Shown piece by piece: positions 9,976-19,238 of a stretch of 64,000 nt of DNA (positions within the stretch are counted from its first letter, which is position 1; the number at the start of each line of letters is the position of its first letter). The position numbers were made by a program, and so were the translations under genes. Source of the stretch: Bacillota bacterium (GTDB lineage Bacteria > Bacillota > Clostridia > DSM-8532); NCBI GenBank assembly GCA_023415205.1, contig JAEZLR010000034.1, positions 1 through 64,000 on the forward strand. Direction: 5' to 3'. Below the pieces are notes generated by a model. That model did no database searches. It had not been told where the DNA came from and saw only the letters and a program-made list of their open reading frames with translations.

Positions 9976-12867
9976 TTATTTTGTAAAATAGTTAACTATG
10001 GACTCGGCAATGGTTTTAGACAATCGGATCTGCTCGTTGTCATCGGTGAGCCACTCGAACTCCTGGGGATTGGGGACAAAACCGCTTTCTAGCAAAATGG
10101 AAGGGGTCCATGTCCCTCGAGTAACGTAAAAGTTTCTCTGGTTTACTCCATGCTTGTTTCTGCCAAGGGTGCTGATGGTCCGGTCATAGATGGCTTGGGA
10201 TATAGGTTTGGCGAGGGACTCACGATAGAAGACCGAGAACCCGTTGATTTTTGAAATATCCACATTATCGTCCATACTATTGGCATGAAGGGAAATAAAG
10301 AGATCGGGTCGTGCATTTCGCGAAGCCGTTAAGCGGGCCGCCAGAGATACGGTGACGTCGGTGGTTCTGGTCATCAGGACTTTGGCTCCCAAGGCCTCAA
10401 GCTCTGTCTTAAGCTTGAAGGAAAGATTTAAGTTGATATCCTTCTCGGCATATTTTAATCCTAAAGGCCCGATAGCACCGGATTCGGTACCACCATGACC
10501 CGGATCCAGCATAATAGTAAGGCCGGAAAGGGGCTTGTCAGAAAGAGGCAATATGACCTTACGTTTAAGCTTGAGCACCACACCAGTGGCAGTCTTTTCA
10601 ATATAATAGCCCTCGATGGATTCATTGGGTTTGACAGTAAGGGTGAATTGAGTGCCAGCCGTGATGCTTGAAGAGGTGACAACAGAAACCAATGCCATTT
10701 CAGGAAGCTTGGGCTGCGAGGCAATGGAATTGGCTGCAACCGTTACTTTAATGGTTTTTCCGTCATAGGAGGCTATTGCTGCGGCAGGGGAAGAGAGCTC
10801 AAGCTTTAAGGTATCCCACTTTTCCTCGGCCAGGTACTCGGTTTTATTGATTTTGGGCTGTTGGGCTGTCTTCAGAGTATAGGTCTTGACCTTGTTTTTA
10901 AAGACCCATTGGCCCGAGGAAAGGCGTGCATAGCTTCCCGTCATACCGGTTATTGAATCCACCATCCCCTTATAGAGCTCGTAGGCGGCGCCATTGCCAG
11001 AGACCGGTTCATTATAGGTATCGATCACCGCATCGGTTACCTCGGCATAAAAGGGAGCTCCTTTCATGATGACACCCACTTTGGCAGGTGCTTTTTGTGT
11101 TTTTGTGGCTCCCTTATAGGTCATGGTATAAACCGGAACTCCTAAATCCACAATCCTGGCCGTTCCGGTGAAAGTCGGAATGGTATAGGTATAGGTATAG
11201 GTAGCGGCGTAAACCCCATCGCTATAAGAAGCGTTGGTGGTAGATTTCATGGAATAGCTTTTACCATTAATCTTTACGGTAACCTTGGAGCCAATGGGAG
11301 CTTGGCAGGACAGGGTGATCTTCTCTCCGGCCATGCGGTATTCCTGAGCCTGAGGGAAGGTTGAGGTAGCCGGAATTTCGACTTTGCTCATTTTTTGAGG
11401 AGCGGATGCGCCCGTCTCCCTGTAGATGACGCTTGCAGCATAGGATCCCTCTTGGGAGAAGGCAAAAACATTGGCGCCCCCTGAAAGGGGTACAAAAACA
11501 CCGAAATGGCCTTGGCTGGAACGGTTTTCAACCAGTTTTCCATTCAAATAAAGAGGCTTGGTGGGGTCTGAGGTACCGTTTAAATAGAAGCCGGTGTACC
11601 GGGTTTTAGCATTCCCGGAGGGTCGTGAAAGGGTAACTGGGACATTGGGGATGACACCGTCACGTTTTTCAAACAGTGTTTTTACAACAGCCGTTAGGGC
11701 GGGTTGATCCCTTAATGAGGAATAGTTATAAAATATGCTTCCCTTGATTTCAGGAATTGTCTCATTGAGTTTTAGTTGCTTGTCTATCTCAGAGGTTCCG
11801 TACCATTCGCTGGAGGGGTTCACATTTCCTGCTTTGTAGGCGGCCTGACCAATATAGAGATCTACGTTGGTTCCCGATACAACATTTTTCCACCATGCAG
11901 TGAGCTTGCTGTAATCAGCGACGGAATAGCCAATGTTCCAGTAAAGCTGGGGAACGATATAGTCTATCATGCCTTCCTTGACCCATTTTCTGGAGTCGGC
12001 ATAGTGGCTGGAATAGGATTCAAGCCCTTTTGTATCGCTGCCTAAGGAGTTGCTGGACTTGTTGGCCCATATGCCGAAGGGGCTAATACCAAAGCGGATA
12101 TTTTTGCCGGTATCCTTAATGGCTTTGGAAACATTGCCAACCAATGTATTGACGTTTTCCCTGCGCCAATCGTCAAGGCTTTGCCCCCCTTTTTTATACT
12201 GATTGTAGGTCGCAGTGTCGTTGAAGGTTTTATCGGGATAAAAATAGTCATCAAAATGAATGCCATCCACGGCATAGTTGCTGACTATTTCCAGGATGCT
12301 GTCAACAATGAGCTGCCGGACCTCAGGGAGGCCGGGATTGAAATAAAGGTTGCCGTCGGAGTGCTTGACCACCCATCCGGGATTTAGAATAGCAGGGTGG
12401 TTTGAAGTTAGCGAGGCAAAATTGTGCACTGGCTCGCCGGAAGCCTTTTTAGTGACTCTATAGGGGTTGATCCAGGCATGAAGCTCAATCCCGCGGTTAT
12501 GGGCCTCGGTGACCCAAAAATCCAGAGGGTCAAAGGCAGCGGTCGGGCTAGTTCCTTGTGCTCCTGTCAGATATTTGGACCAGGGGAAGTATTTTGAAGG
12601 ATAGAGAGCATCAGCGGTAGGCCTAACCTGCAAAAAAACAGCGTTAAAGCCCGTATCCTTTGCATAGTCCAGAATCTTTAAGGCCTCTTGCTTCAGAAGC
12701 TCCGCATCAGTGGTAGGTTTTGACGGGTAATCAATATTGACTACCGTAGCCACCCATAATCCACGGAAATCACGGTTGGATGAAGGAACAGAGGTGGTTT
12801 CTGCCAGAACGGGAAGACTGACTAATAAGATTAAGGCAAGGGAAATCAATTTCAGAATACGCTTCAT
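9976..12867 (-). CDS. Secreted GHL10 glycosidase - N-acetylmuramoyl-L-alanine amidase fusion
   Basis: About 963 residues from the ATG at 12867, where GGAGAG lies 4-5 nt upstream; a TTG at 12879 has no such site. An N-terminal signal peptide ends near LPVLAE. Residues ~30-370 are a GHL10 (DUF187) TIM barrel: RGLWVATVVNIDYPS, AVFLQVRPTADALY, AWINPYR and the DGIHFDDYFYP active-site segment, as in DigH, which acts on denuded glycan strands. A long beta-rich middle follows. From about residue 780 comes an Amidase_3 domain with the zinc and catalytic residues visible: MLDPGHGG, the Glu of AEKD, SLHANS and LLESGF. The two halves would cut glycan strands and stem peptides of the wall, so this looks like an autolysin or wall-remodelling enzyme. 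It is monocistronic. Confidence 0.94.
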   Translation of the reverse strand: MKRILKLISLALILLVSLPVLAETTSVPSSNRDFRGLWVATVVNIDYPSKPTTDAELLKQEALKILDYAKDTGFNAVFLQVRPTADALYPSKYFPWSKYLTGAQGTSPTAAFDPLDFWVTEAHNRGIELHAWINPYRVTKKASGEPVHNFASLTSNHPAILNPGWVVKHSDGNLYFNPGLPEVRQLIVDSILEIVSNYAVDGIHFDDYFYPDKTFNDTATYNQYKKGGQSLDDWRRENVNTLVGNVSKAIKDTGKNIRFGISPFGIWANKSSNSLGSDTKGLESYSSHYADSRKWVKEGMIDYIVPQLYWNIGYSVADYSKLTAWWKNVVSGTNVDLYIGQAAYKAGNVNPSSEWYGTSEIDKQLKLNETIPEIKGSIFYNYSSLRDQPALTAVVKTLFEKRDGVIPNVPVTLSRPSGNAKTRYTGFYLNGTSDPTKPLYLNGKLVENRSSQGHFGVFVPLSGGANVFAFSQEGSYAASVIYRETGASAPQKMSKVEIPATSTFPQAQEYRMAGEKITLSCQAPIGSKVTVKINGKSYSMKSTTNASYSDGVYAATYTYTYTIPTFTGTARIVDLGVPVYTMTYKGATKTQKAPAKVGVIMKGAPFYAEVTDAVIDTYNEPVSGNGAAYELYKGMVDSITGMTGSYARLSSGQWVFKNKVKTYTLKTAQQPKINKTEYLAEEKWDTLKLELSSPAAAIASYDGKTIKVTVAANSIASQPKLPEMALVSVVTSSSITAGTQFTLTVKPNESIEGYYIEKTATGVVLKLKRKVILPLSDKPLSGLTIMLDPGHGGTESGAIGPLGLKYAEKDINLNLSFKLKTELEALGAKVLMTRTTDVTVSLAARLTASRNARPDLFISLHANSMDDNVDISKINGFSVFYRESLAKPISQAIYDRTISTLGRNKHGVNQRNFYVTRGTWTPSILLESGFVPNPQEFEWLTDDNEQIRLSKTIAESIVNYFTK

Positions 12868-13000
12868 ACTACTCTCCAAAGTGTCTAAATCAGACCTATT
12901 TCTACCTTTATTTTAGCAGAAAAAGACAACTAATCTCTGATTGGGCCGCTTTTTTAAGGAAATTGTAATATGAAGGTAATACTCCTTGGATTCATGAATC

Positions 13001-13666
13001 CTAGACGTGCATTCGTTTATCAAGCTCTGCCTTGATGCTTTCGCCTTGGAAGATGAGAATGGCCGAAAGGAAGAGAAAGCTCACCGCAACTGACAATAGA
13101 GAAGGATAGGTCACATTCACCCAATTAAAAATGAGGAACAAGATGGGAATAACCCCGAACACACCGTCAAGGAGTAAATAGGTGATATAGTCTCTGACGC
13201 TGAGCTTCATGATTCTGGCTAACACATACATGACCAGCATGGCCACAACATAAACCGTTGGGAGGACATAGTCAAGAGACCACCCCGACCAGCCGGTGGC
13301 CCAGTCCCATGCAATGGAAAGAATAGAAACAAGGGTGACCTGCCACATGATATTCTTTGTGATATGATGTCTCTTTCTAATAACGATAATAAGACTGACC
13401 CACATGCTCGCCAGCCCGAAAAGCATCCATAGAGGCCAGTTGATAGATGAAGGAAAGAGGTAGTTGATCGCAAAGCTTATGACCAGAGCAGCAAGGGAGA
13501 AAAAAAGCATGATGCGTATGGCCAGATGCCGTTCGTAAGTGGGGGGAATCTTAGGGAACTTATCCCTGCTCCCGGTTTTGTCACCAGTTACTAGATGATT
13601 CTGGCATAAAGGGCATTCCTCTGGATTACCTTGTATATGAATTTTACAGTAGGCGCAATAGTGCAT
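13001..13666 (-). CDS. DUF6320-type membrane protein with zinc ribbon
   Basis: A 221-residue protein starting at the ATG at 13666, where GAGG lies 8 nt upstream; an in-frame reading upstream overlaps the preceding gene and is not needed. The N-terminus has CAYCKIHIQGNPEECPLC, a four-cysteine zinc-ribbon pattern, then about six hydrophobic helices between residues 45 and 205, separated by short charged loops. It is the third gene of a tight operon (13 bp after the acyltransferase-like gene). I associate this architecture with proteins annotated DUF6320 that occur beside such acyltransferases and esterases; biochemical role unknown. Confidence 0.82.
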   Translation of the reverse strand: MHYCAYCKIHIQGNPEECPLCQNHLVTGDKTGSRDKFPKIPPTYERHLAIRIMLFFSLAALVISFAINYLFPSSINWPLWMLFGLASMWVSLIIVIRKRHHITKNIMWQVTLVSILSIAWDWATGWSGWSLDYVLPTVYVVAMLVMYVLARIMKLSVRDYITYLLLDGVFGVIPILFLIFNWVNVTYPSLLSVAVSFLFLSAILIFQGESIKAELDKRMHV

Positions 13667-13679
13667 AGTTTTTTCCTCA

Positions 13680-14951
13680 TTATTGATTTGATGTAATATC
13701 GCATTCAATACCTTTTTCAGAAAGGTAGGTAAAAAAGTTTCTTTGAATTTCTGTCTCTCGAAAGGGAGAAGAAAAGGTGACCACCAGCCGGTCTTCAAAG
13801 GAACACAGGCATATCTGAGGCCTTCGGGCGCTGGTGAAAACACTGAACCTTTCAATATGAGAACCGAGCTCCCCAGGCATGGTAATACGCCCCAGGTTGG
13901 ACAGGGAGGCAGTAATCCCCCTATCCCTTATCTTGTCCACTGCCCGTAGGGATAAATCCTTAGCGGGTAAGGGGACTATTCGGGCCAGGGGGTTTTTTTC
14001 CAATGCGATAAGCCGGTTGAGGTGATTTTTCAGCTTATCGGAGGTTAGTTCCTTCTTAAAGGATTCATCCACACTCTTAATGATGTTCCCAAGGTCAGCC
14101 TGCTCATTGTTAAAATGGTAGCCGATGGACATGGTGCTGAAAAAATTACGAGCTGTTTCCGACTCGAAGAACTGTCTTAAGTTAATGGGGATGGAGAGAA
14201 TGATGGGGCGATGGATGCTTCGGAGGGGCATTTCTTTATAGATGGCATAGATAAAAAGGGATGAAAGAAATACCGTCAGGGTGGTATGATGAGCATGGGC
14301 TTGCTCCAAAACAGCCTTTGCCGACATGCATCCCTCAATCACCTTAAGCCTGTTTTCATCCAGCCGACTTCCACGAATAAGATAGGCCCTAGAGGCTGTT
14401 GTGGCCGGGAGATTAGACTTAAGGGCTTTAGTGCCGATGAAGTGCCGCCCGAAGCTGTCGTCCATCCTCTTGCTAAGGGAGGTGCTGTATCCCAGCAAGG
14501 GCTCCTGAAGGGCGAACTTGGTTGTATGTGCCAGGCATAAATAATGGCAGACCAGGCTTTTTAGAAACCAAAGGGCGCCTGTCCCATCGGAAAGGGCATG
14601 GAATACCTCAAGATTAATGCGATTGTGATAATAAGACACCTGGAATAGGAGATTTTTCCTATCCTTGATATAGAGAGGGGCGCATACCGGCAATGATTCC
14701 TCATCTATACTGGGTTCAAGTTCGCTGGATTCAAAATAATACCAGAAGACCCCCTTTCTCAAAACCGATCTAAAGAGAGGAAACTCCCTCATAGTCATAT
14801 CCAGGGCGGTCTGAAGCTTATCCGGCTCTACGGCTTCCTTAAGCTCACAGACAAGACGAAAGACCTTGGTATCCTGATGATTATAGGTCGCCGGAAAAAT
14901 TTTTGAGGCATTGTCCAATCGGGTCCACTCAATTCTTTTCCGTTGTTTCAT
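13680..14951 (-). CDS. Alcohol acetyltransferase-like / condensation-superfamily protein
   Basis: A 423-residue member of the BAHD/condensation-domain superfamily. The expected catalytic HxxxDG is seen in FHALSDGTGALWFLK (about 136-150), and a second-half motif of the SIPINLRQFF type (about 250) matches AATase-like proteins. Such enzymes join an acyl-CoA or acyl carrier to an alcohol or amine. The ATG has AAGGAG 6 nt upstream and overlaps the esterase gene by 23 bp, while the DUF6320 gene follows 13 bp after the stop. Substrate is unknown; ester or lipid metabolism is inferred from the neighbours. Confidence 0.85.
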   Translation of the reverse strand: MKQRKRIEWTRLDNASKIFPATYNHQDTKVFRLVCELKEAVEPDKLQTALDMTMREFPLFRSVLRKGVFWYYFESSELEPSIDEESLPVCAPLYIKDRKNLLFQVSYYHNRINLEVFHALSDGTGALWFLKSLVCHYLCLAHTTKFALQEPLLGYSTSLSKRMDDSFGRHFIGTKALKSNLPATTASRAYLIRGSRLDENRLKVIEGCMSAKAVLEQAHAHHTTLTVFLSSLFIYAIYKEMPLRSIHRPIILSIPINLRQFFESETARNFFSTMSIGYHFNNEQADLGNIIKSVDESFKKELTSDKLKNHLNRLIALEKNPLARIVPLPAKDLSLRAVDKIRDRGITASLSNLGRITMPGELGSHIERFSVFTSARRPQICLCSFEDRLVVTFSSPFRETEIQRNFFTYLSEKGIECDITSNQ

Positions 14952-15870
14952 GGTACTCTCCTTGATTTAAAAAACTGTTGATACATAAATAGCACTTTTG
15001 CACATAGTCGGAATGCCAGGGCATAGCAAAAAAACCATGGACGGCATCCTCCATACGGTAGTGACTCACCCTGTTTCCATCCTCTGCTAGTTTTAACCCA
15101 TAGGCCTCCCCTTCGTCCCGGAGTGGATCATATTGGGCTGTGATAATCAGGGTGTCCGGCTGTTGGGATAAATTCTTTTCCAATAAGGGGGCAACATAAG
15201 GATTGAGGCGATCCTCCTCCTTGGTCACATAGAGATCCATATAATCCTGAATCCGCTTGGAGGTCAGGATGTAATCGGTGCCGTTTTCTCTAATAGAAGG
15301 AAATGGGGAGTTGGGCCCATGGTCATTATTCGTTGCAGGATAGATGAGAATCTGTCTTTGGGGCTTGAATTCACCCCTGTCACGGGCCATGAGGGAGACT
15401 GCTGCCGCAAGATTTCCCCCTGCGCTATCCCCAATGAGGGTGATGTCCTCGGGCTTACACTGAAAAAAGTCACATTTTTCAAAAATCTCACGGGTGACAT
15501 GGTAGCAATCCTCCAGCCCTTTCGGGAACGGGTTTTCAGGGGCCAGTCTATAATCAACACTGATAACATTATGCAAGGTCTGATTCGCCATGTTGGCACA
15601 GACATGGGTATAGGAATCGATGTTTCCAGTTACCCATCCGCCGCCATGGAAAAAGATTAAAATCCGGTTTGTTCCCTGTTTCCTTGGAAAGAAGATGCGA
15701 ACCGGGATTTCCCTGCCCTCGGCCATGATTTTATGGTCGGAGAGCTTATAGAACGGTCTTATATAAGGGTTCACTGCATTCATGAATTTACGGTGCAGGG
15801 CATAGTTTTTTTTAAGATTGTAGTCAGGAGGGGTCAAAGCCTTTAGTAAAATTTTTCGCAGAGGGTTCAT
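14929..15870 (-). CDS. Alpha/beta hydrolase, hormone-sensitive-lipase family esterase
   Basis: A 313-residue cytoplasmic carboxylesterase. The oxyanion-hole HGGGW (about 76-80), the nucleophile elbow GDSAGG (about 147-152), the acid in the TAQYDPLRDEG segment and the base in DAVHGF place it in the HSL group (family IV). Length is normal. The start has GAGG 7 nt upstream. It heads the operon with the acyltransferase-like and DUF6320 genes, so it may hydrolyse or remodel the ester made by its neighbour. Confidence 0.93.
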   Translation of the reverse strand: MNPLRKILLKALTPPDYNLKKNYALHRKFMNAVNPYIRPFYKLSDHKIMAEGREIPVRIFFPRKQGTNRILIFFHGGGWVTGNIDSYTHVCANMANQTLHNVISVDYRLAPENPFPKGLEDCYHVTREIFEKCDFFQCKPEDITLIGDSAGGNLAAAVSLMARDRGEFKPQRQILIYPATNNDHGPNSPFPSIRENGTDYILTSKRIQDYMDLYVTKEEDRLNPYVAPLLEKNLSQQPDTLIITAQYDPLRDEGEAYGLKLAEDGNRVSHYRMEDAVHGFFAMPWHSDYVQKCYLCINSFLNQGEYHETTEKN

Positions 15871-16258
15871 AGGAGCCTCTCTTTCTATGTATCACTATTC
15901 ATCATGGGTAGTTTATCCAAAAACAATCGGATTATAGGGGATCTAAGGGTAATGGCCCACTTTAAGACACGTCTATTATAACATTTGATGGGGCAATAAA
16001 TATATTAGCTAAACACAATTTCCTTTGAGAAGCAACTCGTATATAATAACAGGAGGTTCATAGATGCTTCTCCTTGGCGTAGTCATAAAGATAGTCCCAT
16101 TTAAAATAAAAAGGAGTTTTAGGGCAGGACCTCCCTTTATTTTTTTTGCGATATTACGACAATTTATGGCACCAAAAACGGTCTTTTGCATAAGCTGTAT
16201 AAGGACAACCTGTCTGCATCAATCGTAGAAAAATGGGTGCATTTTGGAGGAACATCGC
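15871..16258 (+). other. Intergenic region with possible short transcript
   Basis: This gap holds no clear gene. On the + strand there is TATAAT at 16042-16047, an AGGAGG at 16051 followed 7 nt later by an ATG (16064) opening a 54-codon frame to a TAG at 16226, and an AAAGGAG/CTCCCTTT-type imperfect hairpin followed by an eight-T run near 16111-16147. The hairpin falls inside that short frame, which speaks against it being a protein gene. A small RNA or leader of the holin gene is possible. The minus-strand frame over 16009-16191 has no support. Confidence 0.3.
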
Positions 16259-16654
16259 ATGAAAACTGTTGTGAACATATTTCAGGCTATATTATCGACC
16301 ATAGGGGGATTTCTGGGATGGTTTCTCGGAGGTCTTGACGGATTTATGTATGCATTAATCGTTTTTGTTGTTATTGATTATTTAACCGGTATTATGGTAG
16401 CTATCATTGAAAAGAACCTGTCAAGCACTATAGGATTTAGAGGAATATTCAAGAAAATCCTTATCTTTGTACTGGTGGGGATAGCAAATCTCATTGATAC
16501 CCATATCATACAAAACGGTTGTGGCATAAGAACAGCGATCATCTTTTTCTATCTTTCCAATGAAGGAATAAGTATTCTGGAAAACTCGGCGAAGATAGGG
16601 CTACCCATTCCACAGAAGCTAAAGGATATACTGAAGCAAATAAAAAAGAAATAA
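16259..16654 (+). CDS. Phage holin family protein (TcdE / Cph1 type)
   Basis: A 131-residue membrane protein with three to four hydrophobic segments and the GFRGIFKKILIF motif of the holin_4 family. These proteins permeabilise the membrane for phage endolysins, or in clostridia assist release of large toxins. GGAGG lies 9 nt before the ATG at 16259; a TTG at 16244 overlaps that site and is not the start. No endolysin, tail or other phage gene lies beside it, so it is an orphan holin here. The C-terminus is lysine-rich, as in functional holins. Confidence 0.92.
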   Translation: MKTVVNIFQAILSTIGGFLGWFLGGLDGFMYALIVFVVIDYLTGIMVAIIEKNLSSTIGFRGIFKKILIFVLVGIANLIDTHIIQNGCGIRTAIIFFYLSNEGISILENSAKIGLPIPQKLKDILKQIKKK

Positions 16655-16748
16655 GAGTGGTATCTATTGATCATAATGTATCTTCGTGGGCCAGAGCCAA
16701 AAAAGCTTTGACCCATCATCTGCTTTTTATGAGGAGGAGTTGGAACCC

Positions 16749-17759
16749 ATGAGACTACCCATAATAGCCATTCCTTTGGGAGATCCGGCGGGCATAGGCC
16801 CGGAAATCGTTATCAAAGCCCTTGCAGAAAAAGAAATTTATGATATTTGTAGGCCCTTGGTAGTTGGAGATACCCGTGTTTTGAAGCAAGCCATAGGGTT
16901 TTGCGGCCTTCATTTAAACATAAATTCAGTGGATAAGGCGAGTAAAGGTATCTATAGCGTAGGAACGCTGGATGTAATCGACCTTCATAATGTGGATATG
17001 GCCTCATTAAGAATGGGACAGGTTCAGGCTCAGGGCGGCCAAGCGGCTTTTGAATTTATCAAAAAATCTGTGGATATGGCCCTGGCCCATGAGGTGGATG
17101 CCATTGCCACAACACCTATCAACAAAGAGTCTCTGCGTGCGGGAAAGGTGGATTATATCGGCCATACCGAGATTCTTGCCGGGCTGACCGACACCCATGA
17201 CCCCCTGACCATGTTTGAGGTCAGGAATATGCGGGTGTTTTTCCTGACCCGGCATGTTTCCCTGAGACAGGCTTGTGATTTGGTCACTAAAGAGAGGATA
17301 CTGGACTATATTACCCGGTGTCACCAAGCCCTTCAACGTCTTGGGATTACCGAAGGAACAATGGCTGTTGCAGGCCTCAATCCCCATTCGGGAGAGCATG
17401 GCCTTTTTGGTGATGAGGAAGTGGAGCAGGTCACACCGGCTGTTTTGGAGGCACAGAAGCAAGGGTATCAGGTGGTAGGCCCCATAGGGGCCGATTCGGT
17501 TTTCCATCTGGCCTTGATGGGCAGATTTAATTCTGTTTTATCCCTCTATCATGACCAGGGGCACATTGCCACCAAAACCCTTGATTTTGAAAGAACCATC
17601 GCCCTGACCATCGGATTGCCCTTCTTAAGAACCTCCGTGGACCACGGAACTGCCTTTGATATTGCAGGAACAGGCAAGGCCAGTGCTGTAAGCATGATGG
17701 AGGCTATCAGATTGGCGGCCAAATACTCGCCGCATTACAATAGGGAGGCCCTTTTGTAA
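16749..17759 (+). CDS. pdxA: PdxA-family 4-phosphate dehydrogenase
   Basis: A 336-residue NAD-dependent oxidative decarboxylase. The ATG at 16749 gives the canonical start MRLPIIAIPLGDPAGIGPE; an in-frame GTG at 16686 would add 21 residues unlike the family. Metal and substrate residues appear in TTPINKESL, GHTE, YHDQGHI and SVDHGTAFDIAG. PdxA oxidises 4-phospho-hydroxy-L-threonine in PLP synthesis, but the PdxA2 branch acts on 4-phospho-D-threonate or -erythronate. With no other DXP-dependent PLP genes nearby, the PdxA2 role cannot be excluded. It is followed 77 bp later by the aspartase-family gene. Confidence 0.9.
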   Translation: MRLPIIAIPLGDPAGIGPEIVIKALAEKEIYDICRPLVVGDTRVLKQAIGFCGLHLNINSVDKASKGIYSVGTLDVIDLHNVDMASLRMGQVQAQGGQAAFEFIKKSVDMALAHEVDAIATTPINKESLRAGKVDYIGHTEILAGLTDTHDPLTMFEVRNMRVFFLTRHVSLRQACDLVTKERILDYITRCHQALQRLGITEGTMAVAGLNPHSGEHGLFGDEEVEQVTPAVLEAQKQGYQVVGPIGADSVFHLALMGRFNSVLSLYHDQGHIATKTLDFERTIALTIGLPFLRTSVDHGTAFDIAGTGKASAVSMMEAIRLAAKYSPHYNREALL

Positions 17760-17836
17760 TTATTCCATCCACAAGTACAGTTTTCTTAGTATAATGAAAG
17801 CATATTGAGTTAAAGACAGTAAAAGAGGTAGAACCG

Positions 17837-19219
17837 ATGAGATACGAACACGACCTGATCGGTGAAATGCCGATAGACGATGATAAATACTATGGCATTC
17901 ATACGGCTCGGGCCTTAAAGAATTTTGCCCTGACAGGGCGGCCCATTCATCCCGAATTGGTGGAGGCCCTGGTGACGGTAAAAAAGGCGGCTGCTCTCAC
18001 CAACCGTGAGATTGGTGCACTGGACAAGCGTATTGCCAACGCCATTATTGATGCTTGTGATGAAATACTGGCAGGGGCCATCCGGGATCAGTTTGTGGTG
18101 GATGCCATGATGGGAGGGGCGGGCACCTCGGCCAATATGAATGCCAATGAGGTGATTGCCAACCGCGCTCTGGAGCTTCTGGGTGAGCCCAAAGGGGGCT
18201 ACGGCCTTATCCATCCCCTGGATCATGTCAACAGGCACCAGTCTACCAACGACGTATTTCCTACGGCGGTGCGCATTGCGGCCATACGCCTTTTAAAGCC
18301 CGTAACCGAACAGTTTGCCCAGCTACAAACCGCCCTGCAGGAGAAGGAAGAGGAATTCTCCAAGGTGGTGAAGGTGGGACGTACCCAGTTGCAGGATGCC
18401 GTCCCGGTGACCTTGGGCCAGGAATTCGGGGCATGGGCCCAAGCGATTTCAAGAGACCGTTGGCGGCTCTATAAGGCGGAGGAGAGGCTCCGGCAGGTGA
18501 ATATCGGGGGAACGGCAGTGGGAACAGGCTTAAATGCCCCCAAAGCCTATATTTTCATCTGTATTGAAAGGCTGCGGGAGCTCACGGGGATGGGCTTATC
18601 CCGTGCCGAGTATATGATGGATCCCACCCAAAACTGTGATGTCTTTGTGGAGGTCTCAGGGCTATTAAAAACCGCCGCTGTGAATCTCACTAAGATTGCC
18701 AACGACCTGAGGCTTTTGTCTTCGGGGCCCAGAGCAGGCCTGGGAGAGATCATGCTCCCGGCGGTGCAGGCAGGTTCCTCCATGATGCCCGGCAAGGTCA
18801 ACCCTGTCATCGCGGAGGCAGTCAACCAGGTGGCCTACCAGATTATGGCCAATGACCTGGCTATCACTCTGGCGGCCCAGGGCGGACAATTGGAGCTCAA
18901 TGCCTTTCTGCCCCTGATAGCCAAGAACCTATTTGAGATGCTGGATCTGCTTAATAACGTTCTTCCCATATTCATTCACCAATGCATTAAGGGCATTACC
19001 GCCAATACCGAAGTCTGCCTGGAGAAGCTCAGTGGAAGTTATTCCCTGATTACAGCTCTAAGTCGGTATCTGGGGTATGATCAAGCCACTTATGTGGCCT
19101 CTCTATGCGCTAAAACCGGAAAAACAGTTCAGGAAGTAGTATTGGAAGAAAAGCTTATGGATGAACAGAAGCTTAAGGAAATACTTAAGCCTGAGCTTTT
19201 AACAACACCCAATAAATAA
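17837..19219 (+). CDS. aspA: Aspartate ammonia-lyase family enzyme
   Basis: A 460-residue fumarase/aspartase superfamily enzyme that would convert aspartate to fumarate and ammonia. The superfamily signature GSSMMPGKVNP, the HVNRHQSTNDVFPTA segment and MRYEHDLIGEMPI at the start match aspartase better than fumarase. AGAGGT lies 8 nt before the ATG and a TATAAT stands at 17790-17795. It is followed by hydF after 19 bp. An aspartase-annotated gene is, to my knowledge, a recurrent companion of the hydE/hydF/hydG maturases in Firmicutes, so it may serve hydrogenase maturation (for example as an ammonia source) instead of general catabolism; that is an inference. Confidence 0.9.
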   Translation: MRYEHDLIGEMPIDDDKYYGIHTARALKNFALTGRPIHPELVEALVTVKKAAALTNREIGALDKRIANAIIDACDEILAGAIRDQFVVDAMMGGAGTSANMNANEVIANRALELLGEPKGGYGLIHPLDHVNRHQSTNDVFPTAVRIAAIRLLKPVTEQFAQLQTALQEKEEEFSKVVKVGRTQLQDAVPVTLGQEFGAWAQAISRDRWRLYKAEERLRQVNIGGTAVGTGLNAPKAYIFICIERLRELTGMGLSRAEYMMDPTQNCDVFVEVSGLLKTAAVNLTKIANDLRLLSSGPRAGLGEIMLPAVQAGSSMMPGKVNPVIAEAVNQVAYQIMANDLAITLAAQGGQLELNAFLPLIAKNLFEMLDLLNNVLPIFIHQCIKGITANTEVCLEKLSGSYSLITALSRYLGYDQATYVASLCAKTGKTVQEVVLEEKLMDEQKLKEILKPELLTTPNK

Positions 19220-19238
19220 ACACTTAAGGAGCGACCTC

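Noticed and set aside
16009..16191. 60-codon minus-strand frame between esterase and holin
   Set aside because: No ribosome site, biased composition, no resemblance to a known family.
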